Shown here one piece after another: positions 45,659 to 58,200 of a stretch of 64,000 bases of DNA. The stretch lies in assembly GCA_963576785.1 (NCBI GenBank), contig OY756142.1, forward strand, positions 1,302,001 through 1,366,000, read 5' to 3'. The DNA is from Chlorophyllum brunneum. Taxonomy: Eukaryota; Basidiomycota; Agaricomycetes; Agaricales; Agaricaceae. Made by a program: the position numbers and the translations under genes. The stretch's first letter is position 1, and each line of letters opens with the position of its first letter. The notes below the pieces were generated by a model. It did no database searches, was not told the DNA's origin, and saw only the letters and a program-made list of their open reading frames with translations.

Positions 45659-48367
45659 ATGGTTCTTTCCAGCGTCCTTGGCTTCCCTCGTATCGGTGAG
45701 CTAGCTGTTCGTTAATTGATCTTAAACCAAGTCGTGCTCAAACAGTTCTCGTGGTCCTTTTGGACGCGATGATGAATAAATAGGTGCCAACCGTGAGGTC
45801 AAAAAGGCCGTCGAAGCATATTGGGCCGGCAAAATATCTGCCGAAGACCTCCAAAAGACTGCTGCGGACGTCAGGAAGGCCAGCTGGACTTCTGTCAAGG
45901 GCCACAACGTCGACCTCGTCCCCAGGTGAGCCACTTGATAATGATCTGATCTGATTAAACGCTCAAGTATATTCTGTCTCGAAGTGGTGAATTTTCTCTA
46001 TATGATCACGTCTTGGATCACTCTGCCGCTTTTAATGTCATTCCAGAGCGCTATGTTGGCCTTGGTTTGAGCCCTCTCGACATATATTTTGCCATGGGCC
46101 GTGGACGTCAGTCCGAGGGCGTTGATGTCCCCGCGTCTGAGATGAAGAAATGGTAAGTGCAATGAGTGTCGGTGTTCCGATCAACGCTAAGCATTTCGTA
46201 GGTTTGACTCCAACTACCACTACGTCGTCCCTGAGTTCTCCGAGGAAACAAAATTTGAGCTCAAATACAACAAGGCCCTCGAAGAGTTCAAAGAGGCTAA
46301 GGAGGCCGGTGTCACCACTCGCCCTGTCGTCCTTGGCCCCATCTCTTTCCTCGTCCTCGGCAAGAACGCGAAATCTGCTCGGCCTGGTTTCCGCCCCATT
46401 TCCCTCTTACCGAAACTCATCCTTCTCTACAAGCAGCTCCTCTCTGAATTGAAGGCCGCTGGCGTTGAATCGGTTCAGATCGATGAGCCTATCTTGGTTC
46501 TCGACGCTGCTGCTGCGCTCGAGAAGGAATATACCGTTACCTTTTCTGAACTTACTCGTGTCTCCCCAAAAATCATGCTTACCACCTACTTCGCTCGCCT
46601 CGACTCTAACATCAACTTCATTTCCAACCTTCCCATTGCTGGGCTTCACATTGACCTTGACCGCGCTCCTGGTCAGCTTGAAGAGATCGTCAACGCCATC
46701 AAGAACACCCCCATCGTCCTCTCGCTGGGTCTCGTATCTGGCCGCAACATCTGGAAGACTGATTTCGCTGCTGCTGTCAAGCTCGCTCAGATTGCTATTG
46801 ATAATCTTGGTGCGGATCGCACCATAGTTACCACTTCATCTTCTCTCCTCCACACTCCTGTCACCCTTACTTCTGAGAACAAGCTCACGGCAGAGCAGAA
46901 GGATTGGTTCTCCTTTGCCCTTGAGAAGGCTGAAGAGGTTGCTACCATCGCCGCCACTCTTTCCGGCTCCCAGCATGCCTCAGTCACTGCGGCTCTTGAG
47001 GCCAATAGGGCTTCCATTGCGAAACGCCGTGAGTTCGAGAAGAACTCCGATGACACTGTTCGCAAGCGTGTTACTGCCATCACTCCAGACCAACTCGAGC
47101 GCAAGAATCCCTTCCCTGTGCGCAAGGAGGTCCAGGCTAAGCACCTTAAGCTCCCCAAATTCCCCACTACCACCATCGGATCCTTCCCTGTTCGTGCATT
47201 TCCTTCGTGTAAATGCCTTAATCATTAATTTTATTTTTGGAGTATAGCAAACCAAGGAAATTCGGCAGGCTCGCGCCAAACTCGGCAAGGGTGAGATCAC
47301 CCAGGAGCAGTACGAAGAGTTTATCAAGAAGGAGATTGAGACCGTCGTCCGCTTCCAAGAAAGGATTGGGTTGGACCTCCTCGTTCACGGAGAACCTGAG
47401 CGTAACGACATGGTTCAATACTTTGGTGAGCTCCTCCATGGCTTTGTCTTCACTCAAAATGCCTGGGTTCAGAGTTATGGGTCTCGGTATGGTCCTTTGC
47501 CTTTCTCGCATATGTAATTACTGATGGTCCCTAGATATGTCCGCCCTCCCATCATTGTCTCCGATGTTAGCCGCTTCGGCCCTATGACCGTCAAGTGGAG
47601 CAGCTATGCCCAGAGCTTGACCGAGAAACCAATGAAGGGCATGCTCACTGGTCCCGTTACCATACTCAACTGGTCGTTCCCCCGTGCCGATATCTCTCGC
47701 GAGCTTCAGTCTAAACAGCTCGCCCTTGCTCTCCGTGATGAAGTCATCGACCTTGAGAAAGCTGGAATTCACGCCATTCAGGTTGATGAGCCCGCTATCC
47801 GTGAGGGTGTAAGTAGCTCATCGTTTCAGTTCGGGCTATTAGTGTGTTGACACTTACCTTGTAGCTCCCTCTCCGTCGCAGCGATTGGGACGCCTACCTT
47901 AAGTGGGCAGTTGATTCCTTTAAGCTTGCAACTGCCGGCGTCACCGACCAGCTCCAGACCCACTCTCACTTCTGCTACTCCGACTTCGATGATATATTCC
48001 CCTCCATCCAGCGTCTTGATGCAGATGTTATCTCCATCGAGGCCTCCAAGAGTGACATGAAGCTGCTCAACACCTTCAAGCACTATGGTTACTCCAATCA
48101 GATTGGCCCCGGTGTCTATGATATCCATTCGCCCCGTGTCCCTGGTGGCCAGGAGATCAAGGACCGTCTCAAGTCTATGCTCGACATTCTGCCCGATTCC
48201 CTTCTCTTCGTCAACCCCGTAAGTGGCTTTGTAACTGTTTGGAATCGAATGTTCACTCGCTATCTCCTTAGGATTGCGGCCTCAAGACCCGTGGCTGGAA
48301 GGAAACCGAGGCCTCCCTCAGTAATCTCGTCGAGGCTGCCAAGTGGGCTCGTCAGAACTACGCTTAA
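45659..48367 (+). CDS. MET6: cobalamin-independent methionine synthase
   Basis: Transfers methyl from 5-methyl-THF-polyglutamate to homocysteine. Model: join(45659..45695,45784..45925,45985..46152,46202..47189,47248..47486,47535..47808,47865..48218,48272..48367), 765 aa. It starts [13 protein letters not shown]; the N-terminal half has the duplicated barrel with [10 protein letters not shown]. The C-terminal half has [41 protein letters not shown], and the zinc ligands in HSHFCYSDF (His, Cys) and a later Cys in NPDCGLKTR. The first intron (88 nt) is longer than average. Codon use in this gene is visibly C-ending biased (CTC, GTC, AAG), as in highly expressed fungal genes. Confidence 0.97.
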
Positions 48368-49370
48368 ACTTTTTCTCCTTTGCTTCAACAGCACTCCTGG
48401 ACTGGTTATTTAAATAAGGCTCAAGCCCTTTCTTCCTAGATTGGCTTGGGTCCTGGACCATTTGGGTAGTTGCGGCGATGGCGATGAGCTGGCCCTGAGT
48501 GGCGTCGGGGGGTGCAGTCATAGGGGTAAAGATACTGCTTGACTCGCAGGAGGGAGCTTCGTGTAGAGACCAAGCGAGTGTCGGTGTAGTATTTGGATTT
48601 CAACAATCCCTGTTTGTTTCTGCATCATGTTATACGATTGTGTCCATTACGATTTACGTCAGCACCATTCGAAGATCAGTTCCTCCGCTATGTGCACAAA
48701 GCCAATTGGATATTACAGAGTCCAAACACAACCACAAAAAATGTATCAAAACAACTATACAAGTCCAATTTTCAAACTTATGCGAGTTCACTGCGCTGGG
48801 CATGCGCACTCAAGAATATACTTACGAGTAAAATAAATAACATAGGTGGTGGCGGCACAGAATTGAGATTGGATCGATGCTGGCGAGTCGCATCCAGGGT
48901 TGGCCAAAAGGACATTTCGGTAAGCAGATCGAACGGTGGTCAAGGGTCTACTAGCGTGCATGGCGAGTGTGACACCCATTTTGGAGGGTGATCGATGACC
49001 AACGATCTTCCGTAGAACCGGAGGCCTCTAGGACTTTAGACTGGTCACATAGTGGCATATGTGAACGTAAAACCTTATCACCGGCTCAAACAGAGCCACT
49101 TCTTGAGGGACGAGGCAGAGGACTTGTTTCTTTTAACAACCCTCCGTGTGCGGTTATAACGGCCGGATGACTTTCATACATAGCATGAGTATCGCGAGGT
49201 TGGAACAAGGGAGAAAGAAGTTGAGAGCAGAAGGCGGGAAGGGGCAACAGGATAGGGCGAGTAGGAAGCCCTCTTATATGCGGTGAAGCAAGAAGCAGAA
49301 GAGGAAGAAGAGAAGGAGTAAACTGAACCAAGGGTGGCAGGAATATAGAAAGACATTATGACTATAGTGA
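48368..49370. other. intergenic region after MET6
   Basis: No supported gene. A TATATAAG on the minus strand (around 49270) resembles a promoter element but no convincing coding start follows. Short frames around 48593..48991 and 49086..49331 show no domain. Confidence 0.5.
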
Positions 49371-49685
49371 TCACAGAGAGAGTGGTAATGGGTTGGGGGA
49401 AGCGAAGGAACCAGCCAAAGTGTCTCGAGCTTCAAAGGTGGGGTGATAGATATGTGAAGGGTGGTTCAATGGGTGAGTAGACTGCTTCGGGGAGTCTTCT
49501 GAGGAGTTCTCTGAGTGACTTTCTGTGTCGGTGCCTCCGTCAGAGACCATGGTAACAAAGCTCGGACTTGTTTGGATGAGCCTGACACAGTAGTACGCAT
49601 GCACATATAAGCAGACAACACAGACCAATGTTGCATACAGTTCATCGCTGTCTTTTACTTCACGAGCCAGAAAATGATCAAGCAT
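49371..49685 (-). CDS. possible small membrane protein, hypothetical
   Basis: An uninterrupted ATG-to-stop frame of 104 codons between MET6 and the photolyase. Residues 16-37 (YATLVCVVCLYVHAYYCVRL) could form a membrane helix; the rest is Ser/Pro/His-rich and probably disordered. I recognise no family. It could equally be chance open sequence or the photolyase 3' region. Confidence 0.3.
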   Translation of the reverse strand: MLDHFLAREVKDSDELYATLVCVVCLYVHAYYCVRLIQTSPSFVTMVSDGGTDTESHSENSSEDSPKQSTHPLNHPSHIYHPTFEARDTLAGSFASPNPLPLSL

Positions 49686-49725
49686 TCAGGCAGAATTTAT
49701 GCACGGCACTTAAACAAGGTGCAAA

Positions 49726-51940
49726 TTACTCTTTTCCTGGAGTTTTAAACCTCCTCAACGCCCTATCTCGGGCATCCGAGTGGTTAATCATCTTCCTCGG
49801 GTAATTGAATTTGTCTGCAATCAATGTTGATGGATCGTGTAATTCTGTGAAACCGGATAAATTAAAAGATATCAAGCCCAACATGAATCGTCTCATACCA
49901 GGACCTCGCATTTTTTGCAATTCAGGAATCCAGCAGCGAATGAACTCACCCGTCGGATCAGCCTAACAGGACAGTAGTGAGAACCAGGGTCTAACCATCA
50001 TGAACAAGGGTCGTTATCACCTTCCGACTTTGAGTATGTGGGTTGAAAATCCGGAAATAGGGGCAAGAATCAACGCCGGTACTCGCACACCATTGCCATC
50101 CACCATTGTTGGAAGCGAGGTCACCATCAATGAGGTTTTGCATGAAGTACTAGAGCAATCAGCCAGGGTGAGGACCTGGTGTCGCGTGAAACACATACCC
50201 TTTCACCCATTCTCCAGTCGATCATCAGATCCTTTGTCAAGTACATGGCTGCAATCATCCGCGCGCGATTGTGAACCCAGCCCATCTCATGAATACAACG
50301 CATGGCGGCATCGACAATAGGCACTCCCGTCATCCCCTCTTTCCATCTCTTGAACATTTCCCCATCACAGTCCTCACGACCCTCCCGCATGATGGCAGAG
50401 TCCTGAGGCGCTTGATGATCCTCCCAAACAACCTCCGAATACTTTTCTTGATACGGACGCCCCATTGAGACCCGTGGATAATGGGCAAGAATACCGGTGT
50501 AGAAATCGCGCCACGCCAGTTCTTGTATCCATCGACCAATTCCAGTATTATCTTCAACTTTATTGGAAGCGACAAGCCGCATGCTTTGACGAATGCATTC
50601 GCGAACAGAGATAACACCAGATGACAGATAAACGCTGCGTAAGGCCATCAATCCTGGAGAACAAAACCAACCATGATATACATGCCTGAGACGGCTGGTA
50701 GTATCTTTATCCATCTGGTCCCTCGATTGGTGATACTTGTGAATACGGTTATATTTTGCCCCATCTTGTGCACCCGAAGCGAGCAGATCTACAGCACCTA
50801 ACTGAGAGGAACGCGCTTTCGTTTTCAGAAATCGTTCGAGTATCTAAGGGAGCGAGGAAGTAAGATTGTGGCATTGTATTGATGCAATAGAGCACATGCC
50901 TGGATTGCCACTGGCTCTCCAGCCGGCCAGTACTTCGTCATGCTAGAGGCATCAATTTCGCTAAGTTCGAATCCACCAATGGCCTTTGGGACGGATGTCT
51001 GAAATAAGAGTGACAGCTGCTTATCCCCCCAAATAGACTTTGCATTGGGGAGTGGTGCTCGAGACTCTTCGAGGTATTGGTCCAGATTCGCATTAAGCGT
51101 GTCTATCCAATTCCTCCAGTAAGGCGAATAAACCTGATGACGTTAGATCTAAGTGTTATTACGGAAATTTTGGTTTCGCTCACCGTATACGCCTTGTTTT
51201 GTTTGGTGACGACTACCCCTGGCTCGATGATACATTTGTTGTGATTGAGATTCACCTGAATGCCATGCTTTTCACCTAACTCCCAAATGCGGATGTCTCG
51301 CCTGAGTTCGTCGACTTCATGCTCTAGGTTAGCATAAAGATAGTTGCATTCATATTGCCTCAGCACATCAATTATGCGTTCTGGTAATGTTTTCCTTTGC
51401 GTGTGATTGATTATGTAGAAGGGAATATGAAGGTCATGAAAAGTAGTCTATATAGCATCAGTTCGTGAATTGTAACAGAGGGCTATTGCATACCTGCAAA
51501 AGCTTCAAGTTGCGTAGGACAAAATCGATACGCCGAGGACTTCGGTCATGAGCAATGTAATCCTGTGGACTAAGGACAAAGAGGACAACTAGGGGAACGT
51601 CATCCTTCTGAGCACGCTTTGAAGCTTTGGAGAGAGCTTTGTTATCGTAAACTAATCCCGGACCTTCAGGGTCAGGAAGACGGCAAGGTTCAAGACACGC
51701 ACTGCGAAGATCGGCGAATCTCATCCAATAGAAGACGGTGATGCCTTTTTCAGGATCTGGCATATCCCGTTGCATGAGTTGGTTGATTCTGACAAAGGGC
51801 GGTTCAACATCGACTGCAGACGCAGCTTCTGCGGTTGCAATTTTGATTGGTTTGAAGCGTGTCCCCGCGACTCGTGGACGTTTGGCATCCTGTGGATCCT
51901 TCACGTCCTCGAGGCCCGGTGATCGTTCCCGTTTTGACAT
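49726..51940 (-). CDS. PHR1: deoxyribodipyrimidine (CPD) photolyase, class I
   Basis: FAD enzyme that repairs UV-induced cyclobutane dimers with light. Model: complement(join(49726..49844,49899..49962,50021..50149,50199..50634,50686..50843,50900..51133,51184..51447,51494..51940)), 616 aa. An N-terminal basic segment (KRPRV) probably targets the nucleus. The antenna-binding alpha/beta domain begins [13 protein letters not shown]. The FAD domain contains [61 protein letters not shown] and the [12 protein letters not shown] tryptophan-rich motif. Two introns use GCATGT donors (50844..50899 and 50635..50685); the second is a stop-free 51-mer whose removal restores the SRLS-YLSSG motif. The 54-nt intron at 49845..49898 is also stop-free and in frame. 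Confidence 0.94.
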
Positions 51941-52074
51941 GGTCGTGGCGCGAGTATAGGGAAAATGTGAATCTGGCGGGAAGGTGGGGATTCAGAATAT
52001 CCGACTTTTCCGTGATGCATGTCTTATATTCGTCCTCCAGGCTTCAATTCGTGACACAGAACTTCATCATCTGA

Positions 52075-53651
52075 TCACGTGACACTAGCCTCCTTTTCCG
52101 CTTCCTCTTTCTGTTTCCGTTCCTCCTCAGCTTCCCTTTCTTCAGCTTCAACCACTTCGACATCAAGTGGGAACGTCAGTATTGCAGCAATTCCAGTAAG
52201 CTGGTTTAATTCTGGATGGCCGACTCAGTTTAGAGGAGGTATAGAAGATACTACTCACGTTGACCAGATTCATGCATGCTTGAAAATATTAAGACTTCCC
52301 CTCCTTTTTGCTGAACTGCCTCGGTTACTCCTACATATTTCTTTCGAGTAGCCGGATCGCTTGAGCTTAAGTATAGATTATTGAAACTGTTTTCAGGGCT
52401 ACGAATATGGACTTGCCGGAAAAGATCGTCGGAAATCAGTAGTGTCCCAATGGCGCCTCTATCAGTGGCAAGGCAAACATGTTCAGGACCATACCAGGCC
52501 CTCATCTCATCCGTCCCAAGCATTTTGAAGAACCTAACCAACCAGATATACTGAGCCGAGTAACATCCGAAAGGAAGAGCTGCCTTCACCTGTCGAGCAC
52601 CATGCCTTCACGGGCAAACTTGGTCTCTTTCAGCCTTGCTGTGATCTAGGGGTGATGTTGGGATGGCGCAGCGGAGTACATTGGTGGTCCACTTACTTCC
52701 GGGCTCTTCAGTACCTCAACCAGACTGTGAACATGGGGGCTGCTGATGTGAACTTTGATACCCTTTTCTCGAAGTGCTCTCTGAAGTGGTTTGTCGCCTC
52801 GCTTAGTTGCTTCAGCTAAGAGGTAATCATAGACACCATCTCGAATCCAACCAGGGCTAGCAACCACGATAGCTCGGACGCCAGGATTTGCATACGGAAT
52901 ATGCCTGGAGAATGAGTCGAAGAGGGTGGCATAGAATTTACCCAGGCCTTTTTCGTGTTGGGATGTACCAGCAGCCGCGGCCTTGCGAGGAATAGACACA
53001 GAGACGCGATGAGTCACAACAGTTATATGTTGTGAAAGTAGACAGAAAGTGGCTGTGCCTTCACCACAGATGATTGCAGCAACCTCTGCCCCCCTTCCTG
53101 GGATTGTACTCTCTTCAACTCGGGACATTGCGATGCTATCCCATCCGTCAAGCTTTTCTATGCGCACATCCCGATTGGCTTCAATATCCAGCGTATGGAA
53201 GGCTCCAAGTCTAACGTGAGGGTTCTCCACGATGATTTTGCCCGAGATATGAAGCGAAGCATTGGCGTTTCCCACAGATGATGGAGCAGCGGTTGGATTA
53301 GTCTCCTGAGCTGAAGTGCCCCCTCCTGGTGAGAACTCGACTCGGTCGACCTGGATGGTGAGGTTGAGGCGTATCCTGTTTGATTCCACGGAACCCGTGT
53401 TCGAAACAGATTGGATGCGGCTGTATCTCCTGGGGTTAGCGTGCCATGAGACGCAGGTATTAGACATACCGAATCGTCGTTGCCCTGACAGAGTCTCCTG
53501 CTTGGATCAGGTTGTATAAATGCCACATATCTTCGTCATCTTCTGGCCTGAGAGTAGCATATCCCTATCGACCAGTGAGAATCAATGAATGCTGCCCGGG
53601 TCCCCGGCTTACAGTGCCGTGCTTGTCGATGTGTCTGCCGACGAGCTTCAT
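52075..53651 (-). CDS. DOM34: ribosome rescue factor Dom34/Pelota
   Basis: eRF1-like factor that, with Hbs1, splits stalled ribosomes (no-go and non-stop decay). Model: complement(join(52075..52211,52259..52365,52417..52533,52590..52645,52697..53429,53470..53564,53613..53651)), 427 aa. It starts [12 protein letters not shown]; Sm-like N-domain with [16 protein letters not shown] and [11 protein letters not shown]; central domain with [19 protein letters not shown]-domain with [17 protein letters not shown] and [11 protein letters not shown]. The GGQ of eRF1 is absent, as expected. The intron 52366..52416 has a GC donor (CCG|GCAAGT), is 51 nt and stop-free; excision joins DLFR to SSDP exactly as in the family. 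A 40-nt intron (53430..53469) is the shortest in the window. Confidence 0.94.
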
Positions 53652-53801
53652 GATGAACGACGAGTCCAAGTTAACGGACAGGCCTTCCAAATCCGTCTGT
53701 CTGCTCACGCCAAAAATAGAGTTCAACCGCTGACCACAGGTCTCCTCTTGGACCTTCTTGACAATGGCTAGGTGAAGGAGCTCCGTCCTGTTGGAGGGCT
53801 A

Positions 53802-54736
53802 ATGCTGACCCATGCAAGTGACTCCAAGGTTTCATCTTTGACTGCTCGACTGGTCGAGTCAAATCAGACCTCAAAGCGCTACTCAGAGGACAGTGAGGAT
53901 GACGATGATGCGATATTCGCCGAACTCGAAGCTGAGATCGAAAATGATGACAATCCAGCGATTAGGGAGCGAGGCCTGGAAGCCATTAACCAAGAGTGAG
54001 GTTTCCACCCGACTCCGCCAGCAATTCTTATATACCAACCCTGTAGGCTGGAGAGAACGAAGGACCTACGAGACAACCACCATGGGACGTACTCCGAAGT
54101 CACAGATGAAAAGGAAGTCATACGAATCAGCACGTAATTCCTGCATATTTGTTTGATTTTGGCAACGCCCTGATCAGCCACCACCTTCCCGTAGACGAGA
54201 ACCAAGATGTATCATTCACTTCTACCACACTGATTTCAAGAGATGTGAAATCATGGACAAGCATCTTGCAGTTCGCATTTCGTGTCCTCTTTAGTATGCT
54301 TACGCCCCTTACCAACACGAACAGAAACTCGCACCCAAATACTTTCACACGCGATTCCTCCGCGTTTTTGTCGAGAACATCCCTTGGCTAGTGGAGAGAC
54401 TCTCAGTAAAAGTTCTTCCATGTGTTATCTGCTTCATCGACGGCGTGTCCCGAGATCGGTAAGCAATACCCACACCTCGCACTGACTAAAGGCATTGATT
54501 ACCTCCTGGAGCTTGATCGGATTTGAAGAACTTGGAAACAAGGATAATTTCGAGACAGCCGCACTGGAGTTGAGGCTTTTGAATACTGGTTTGTCCAATT
54601 TTCAAGCAGAGAGTGTAGCTTTATCCTTGTCACAGGTGTGGTAAGAAAGCCACGCGGAAATGTTTTCAACCCCATATACAATGTGGTGGGCTCGTCAAGG
54701 ACAGATGATGACGAGGTATTTGATCTTGATGACTGA
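53802..54736 (+). CDS. PLP1: phosducin-like/TXNDC9 thioredoxin-fold protein
   Basis: Co-chaperone of the CCT chaperonin for tubulin and actin folding (yeast Plp1, human TXNDC9). Model: join(53802..53995,54047..54133,54195..54270,54325..54458,54512..54588,54636..54736), 222 aa. Acidic helix AIFAELEAEIEND, then HGTYSEVTDEKEVIR, the thioredoxin core EPRCIIHFYHTDFKRCEIMDKH without a CxxC redox pair, RVFVENIPWLVERLSVKVLP, and IDGVSRDRLIGFEELG. It ends in an acidic DDDEVFDLDD. The start at 53802 was preferred over upstream non-ATG frames. Divergent from DOM34 with 150 bp between starts. Confidence 0.92.
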
Positions 54737-55228
54737 AATCCTTCGTTCAGGTGACTTCCTTTTTTCTTCTTGCGTACACACACACTCATGGACCAGCAAA
54801 CCTTTCGGGTCGGGAATCGATGACTATAGTGTCCCAGTGCCTGATTGGATTTCAATGACATCCTTTTCGTACACCCATAACATATGATATCAAAGGAACC
54901 GAGGTGGTGTGTCAACTACATCCTACATCTCGTCAACAAAAAGCAAAGGAAACAGCCCAGTAAAGGATGACGAAGCAAGGAAAAAGGGACATATATGAGA
55001 TACAAGTACCATATGATCAACATGCTCGTGCACACCCAACCACCCGACGATGCTTCTTGAACTTCGATGAAGACACCGTGGCAAAGTTTGCTTCTTGAGG
55101 GCCATGAAACCATATGTTGAAACCTGTGCAGGTTGTCGTGACTCCACCGCCTGATCCCGTCTCAAGCGGTGACGCTATGGACGCATGAAATATAAGACGC
55201 TTGAGTAGAAATAGGGCCTGTAGACAAC
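54737..55228. other. intergenic region before the glutaminase gene
   Basis: 492 bp; no coding, tRNA or repeat signal that I can support. The 100 bp before 55229 are the presumptive glutaminase promoter. Confidence 0.5.
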
Positions 55229-58200
55229 ATGTTCCCTTTAACCATGCATTTGCTGTGGACCTTGTTGCTCTGTGTGGGCTCCATCCACGCTGCAGTGACT
55301 TGGACCGCGACACCTTTCAATCCACATGCCTTCCCCTTGGCCGTGAGAACGCCTTACTTGTCCGCCTGGCTCCCACAAGGCTCAGGTACCATCTGCACTC
55401 AGGATTGTTAGTAGGCTCTACTTATCTTGTCATTTAGGCGCAGCGCTAAATGACGCCTGGCCAACTTTTTGGACTGGCCAGGTAGGTTGGTGATCCTTTA
55501 GTAGGCAAATACTCATACCGTTTCCGCAGATCGTCGGCTGGGCCGGTTTCGTCAAAGTGGATGGTCAAGCCTACAGCTTTCTTGGTGCTCCCAGTGTTCC
55601 CGGCGCCTCGTTCACAAAGGCCGTTCAGAAGAGTTCTCGTGTACGAAGCGTACTTCTCATCAACTCTTCCTACAATAACTCGTTTTTGATAGTTTACCGC
55701 TACCCAAAGTGCTTTTGTGCTGTCTGCTGGACCCGTGGATGTCACTGTCACATTTCTGAGCCCTGTCGAAGTAGATCCATCCTTTAATTCTTCAACCAGT
55801 TCATTACTGACTGTCTTCAAGCCGACAGATCTTGTGAGGCAATCGATTCCGTTCGCGTATATGGCCGTCTCCGCAGCTTCAACGGATGGGGCTACACACA
55901 ACGTTCAAGTCTACTCCGACATCAGTGCTGAATGGGTGTCTGGAGACAATAACCTTATCGCCAACTGGACAACGTCGACCGGATCTGTGATTACTCACCA
56001 AGTGCAACTCGTCAATCAGAACGTCCTCTCCGAGGTCAATGACCATACTCAATGTAGGATTCTCTTGGCAAAAAGGGTTGAAAATAATGCTGAAACGTTA
56101 TGCAGACGGCTCTGCATTCTACTCCACTCTTTCTGTGCGTTGCATCGCGTGAGCACACAGATATTTGCTGATGGTTGCCCATTGAAAGACCTCCCGAGTT
56201 ACGTGGCAAAACGGTGCAGATGTTACAGTCCGTGCCCAATTTATCAATAACGGGCGACTTCCGAATACACAAGATACCAATTTCCGAGCGATCAGTAACA
56301 ATTGGCCTGTGTTCGCTGTATCCCATGACCTAGGGAATGTGAGGGCTGCAACTACACCTGTCGTCACTTCTGTTGGACATATCCGGGACCCAGCTGTGAG
56401 ATATATCATTGCTGGAGGTGCGACCCAACTTCGGAGCTTGTATTTCCTCAGCCAGTTTTCTACCCCGGCAGCCGTGGTTGGTGAAAATCGTAAAGCAGAT
56501 CCTTTCGCCTTTCTAATCGTTGGCTTGGTAGATTTCAAATTTCTTGAACGATTTCCCTAACGCCCTCGGCCGAGCCAACGTGTTCGATACCAAAGTAAAC
56601 AATGACGCGTCCAGGATCTCGTCAGATTATGCAGCTGTCGTTGCCCTTTCGATCAGACAAGCCTTGGCCGCGACCGAGATTACCATTTCACGAAATAGTA
56701 ATGGATCGCTGAATGTCAATGACGTCATCGTTTTCATGAAGGGTTGGTTAATGAGCAATCATCCCATACCTATTACTGACAGGTGATCGACAGAAATTTC
56801 CAGTGACGGGGTATGACACGACATAGCTAAAGCTGTTTAACGGAGCTCATATTTCGCCCAGAACGTCAATACTGTCGACGTCATCTTCCCAACGTGGCCT
56901 ATTCTATTGTATACAAACCCCCAACTCGGAAAATGCTTGCTCGAAGGACTATTCAGGTACCAAGCCACGGGCCAATATCCCAACAAGTATAGTGTCCATG
57001 ACCTTGGTAAGTTCTACCTCCCCTTTTTTCTTGCGGTAAAATTGATATGGCACAGGATCGAGCTATCCAAATGCCCTTGGCCACAACGATGGTCGGGATG
57101 AAGCAATGCCTGTAGAAGGTTGATCTCTTTGTCCATTTCCACTTTAACGTAACTGAACTTCCAAGTAGAGAGTGGAAACATGGTCATCATGGCGCTTAGC
57201 TATGTCCAAAGGACCGGTGATCAATCGCAAATTAAACAATATGTGGGTAGTGTCAAAATATACATCCGATGCCATTTGTCGTTACATTCTTTCCGCAGTC
57301 CGCCCTTCTCGACCAATGGACCCAGTTCTTAATTGACGACTCCCTCATTCCTGCAAATCAAATCAGTACTGACGATTTCGCTGGCCCGCTAGCAAATCAG
57401 ACCAATCTAGCCATCAAGGGAATAATTGGTATCAAGGCAATGTCGCAGATAGCGTCCCTGCTGGGCGACACGGCTAAGAGTGGCAATTATTCTGTCCGTA
57501 GCTCCTTTTTCTCTTGACGATAAATCCAGACCCAGGATCTCGGCTGACTGGCTACCAAGGCGATCGCCGCTGATTATGTTCAACGCTGGCGTGGGTTCGC
57601 TATGTCAACCAACGGTCCGCATTTGACGCTCTCGGTAAGGTCGTTCATCGGAACCTATTCTTAGAGTTGTTGACGTCAGGCTCCATTTAGTATGGCAACC
57701 CAACTAGGTGCCCATCACACAAATGTTCGGGCCAGCGAGACTAGAGCTCACTAATTATTTTGTTTCAGTTGGGGCCTGACATACAACCTATTTGGCGATA
57801 AACTTTTAGGACTCAATCTCTTCCCTCAAGATATCTATACGATGCGTGAGCGTAATTGTTAACTGTAAAACTGAATAGGTCCACTCATCTCTTGCAGAAA
57901 CGGCATGGTACAGCACGGTAGCCCGTGGGTACACCTTAATCTCACACAAGGAAGTGTTCTAACAGTCTCGATGCTGGCTCAGAGCCTTTCGGCATTCCTC
58001 TCGATACGCGGTACGTGCAACCGGCCTTCCCTCTGTGGGGTACTGACACGGTTCGACCCCAAACCTTGCAGTCATACATACACTAAATCAGGTACGCCGG
58101 TCCTCTACATGCCCCTCACACCCGCTCTTGTTTTTATTCGTGTTCTCCATTGATTTTCGCCTTCATCAATTCACCGAACACGAAACAACTAATTGATTGC

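Noticed and set aside
57541..57549. In-frame TGA suggesting a broken glutaminase
   Set aside because: It lies in the CTGAC branch-point region of an intron (57494..57559); the spliced frame is intact.
58047..58062. GGTTCGACCCC resembling a tRNA B box
   Set aside because: It lies in a glutaminase intron and no acceptor stem, anticodon arm or A box is present.
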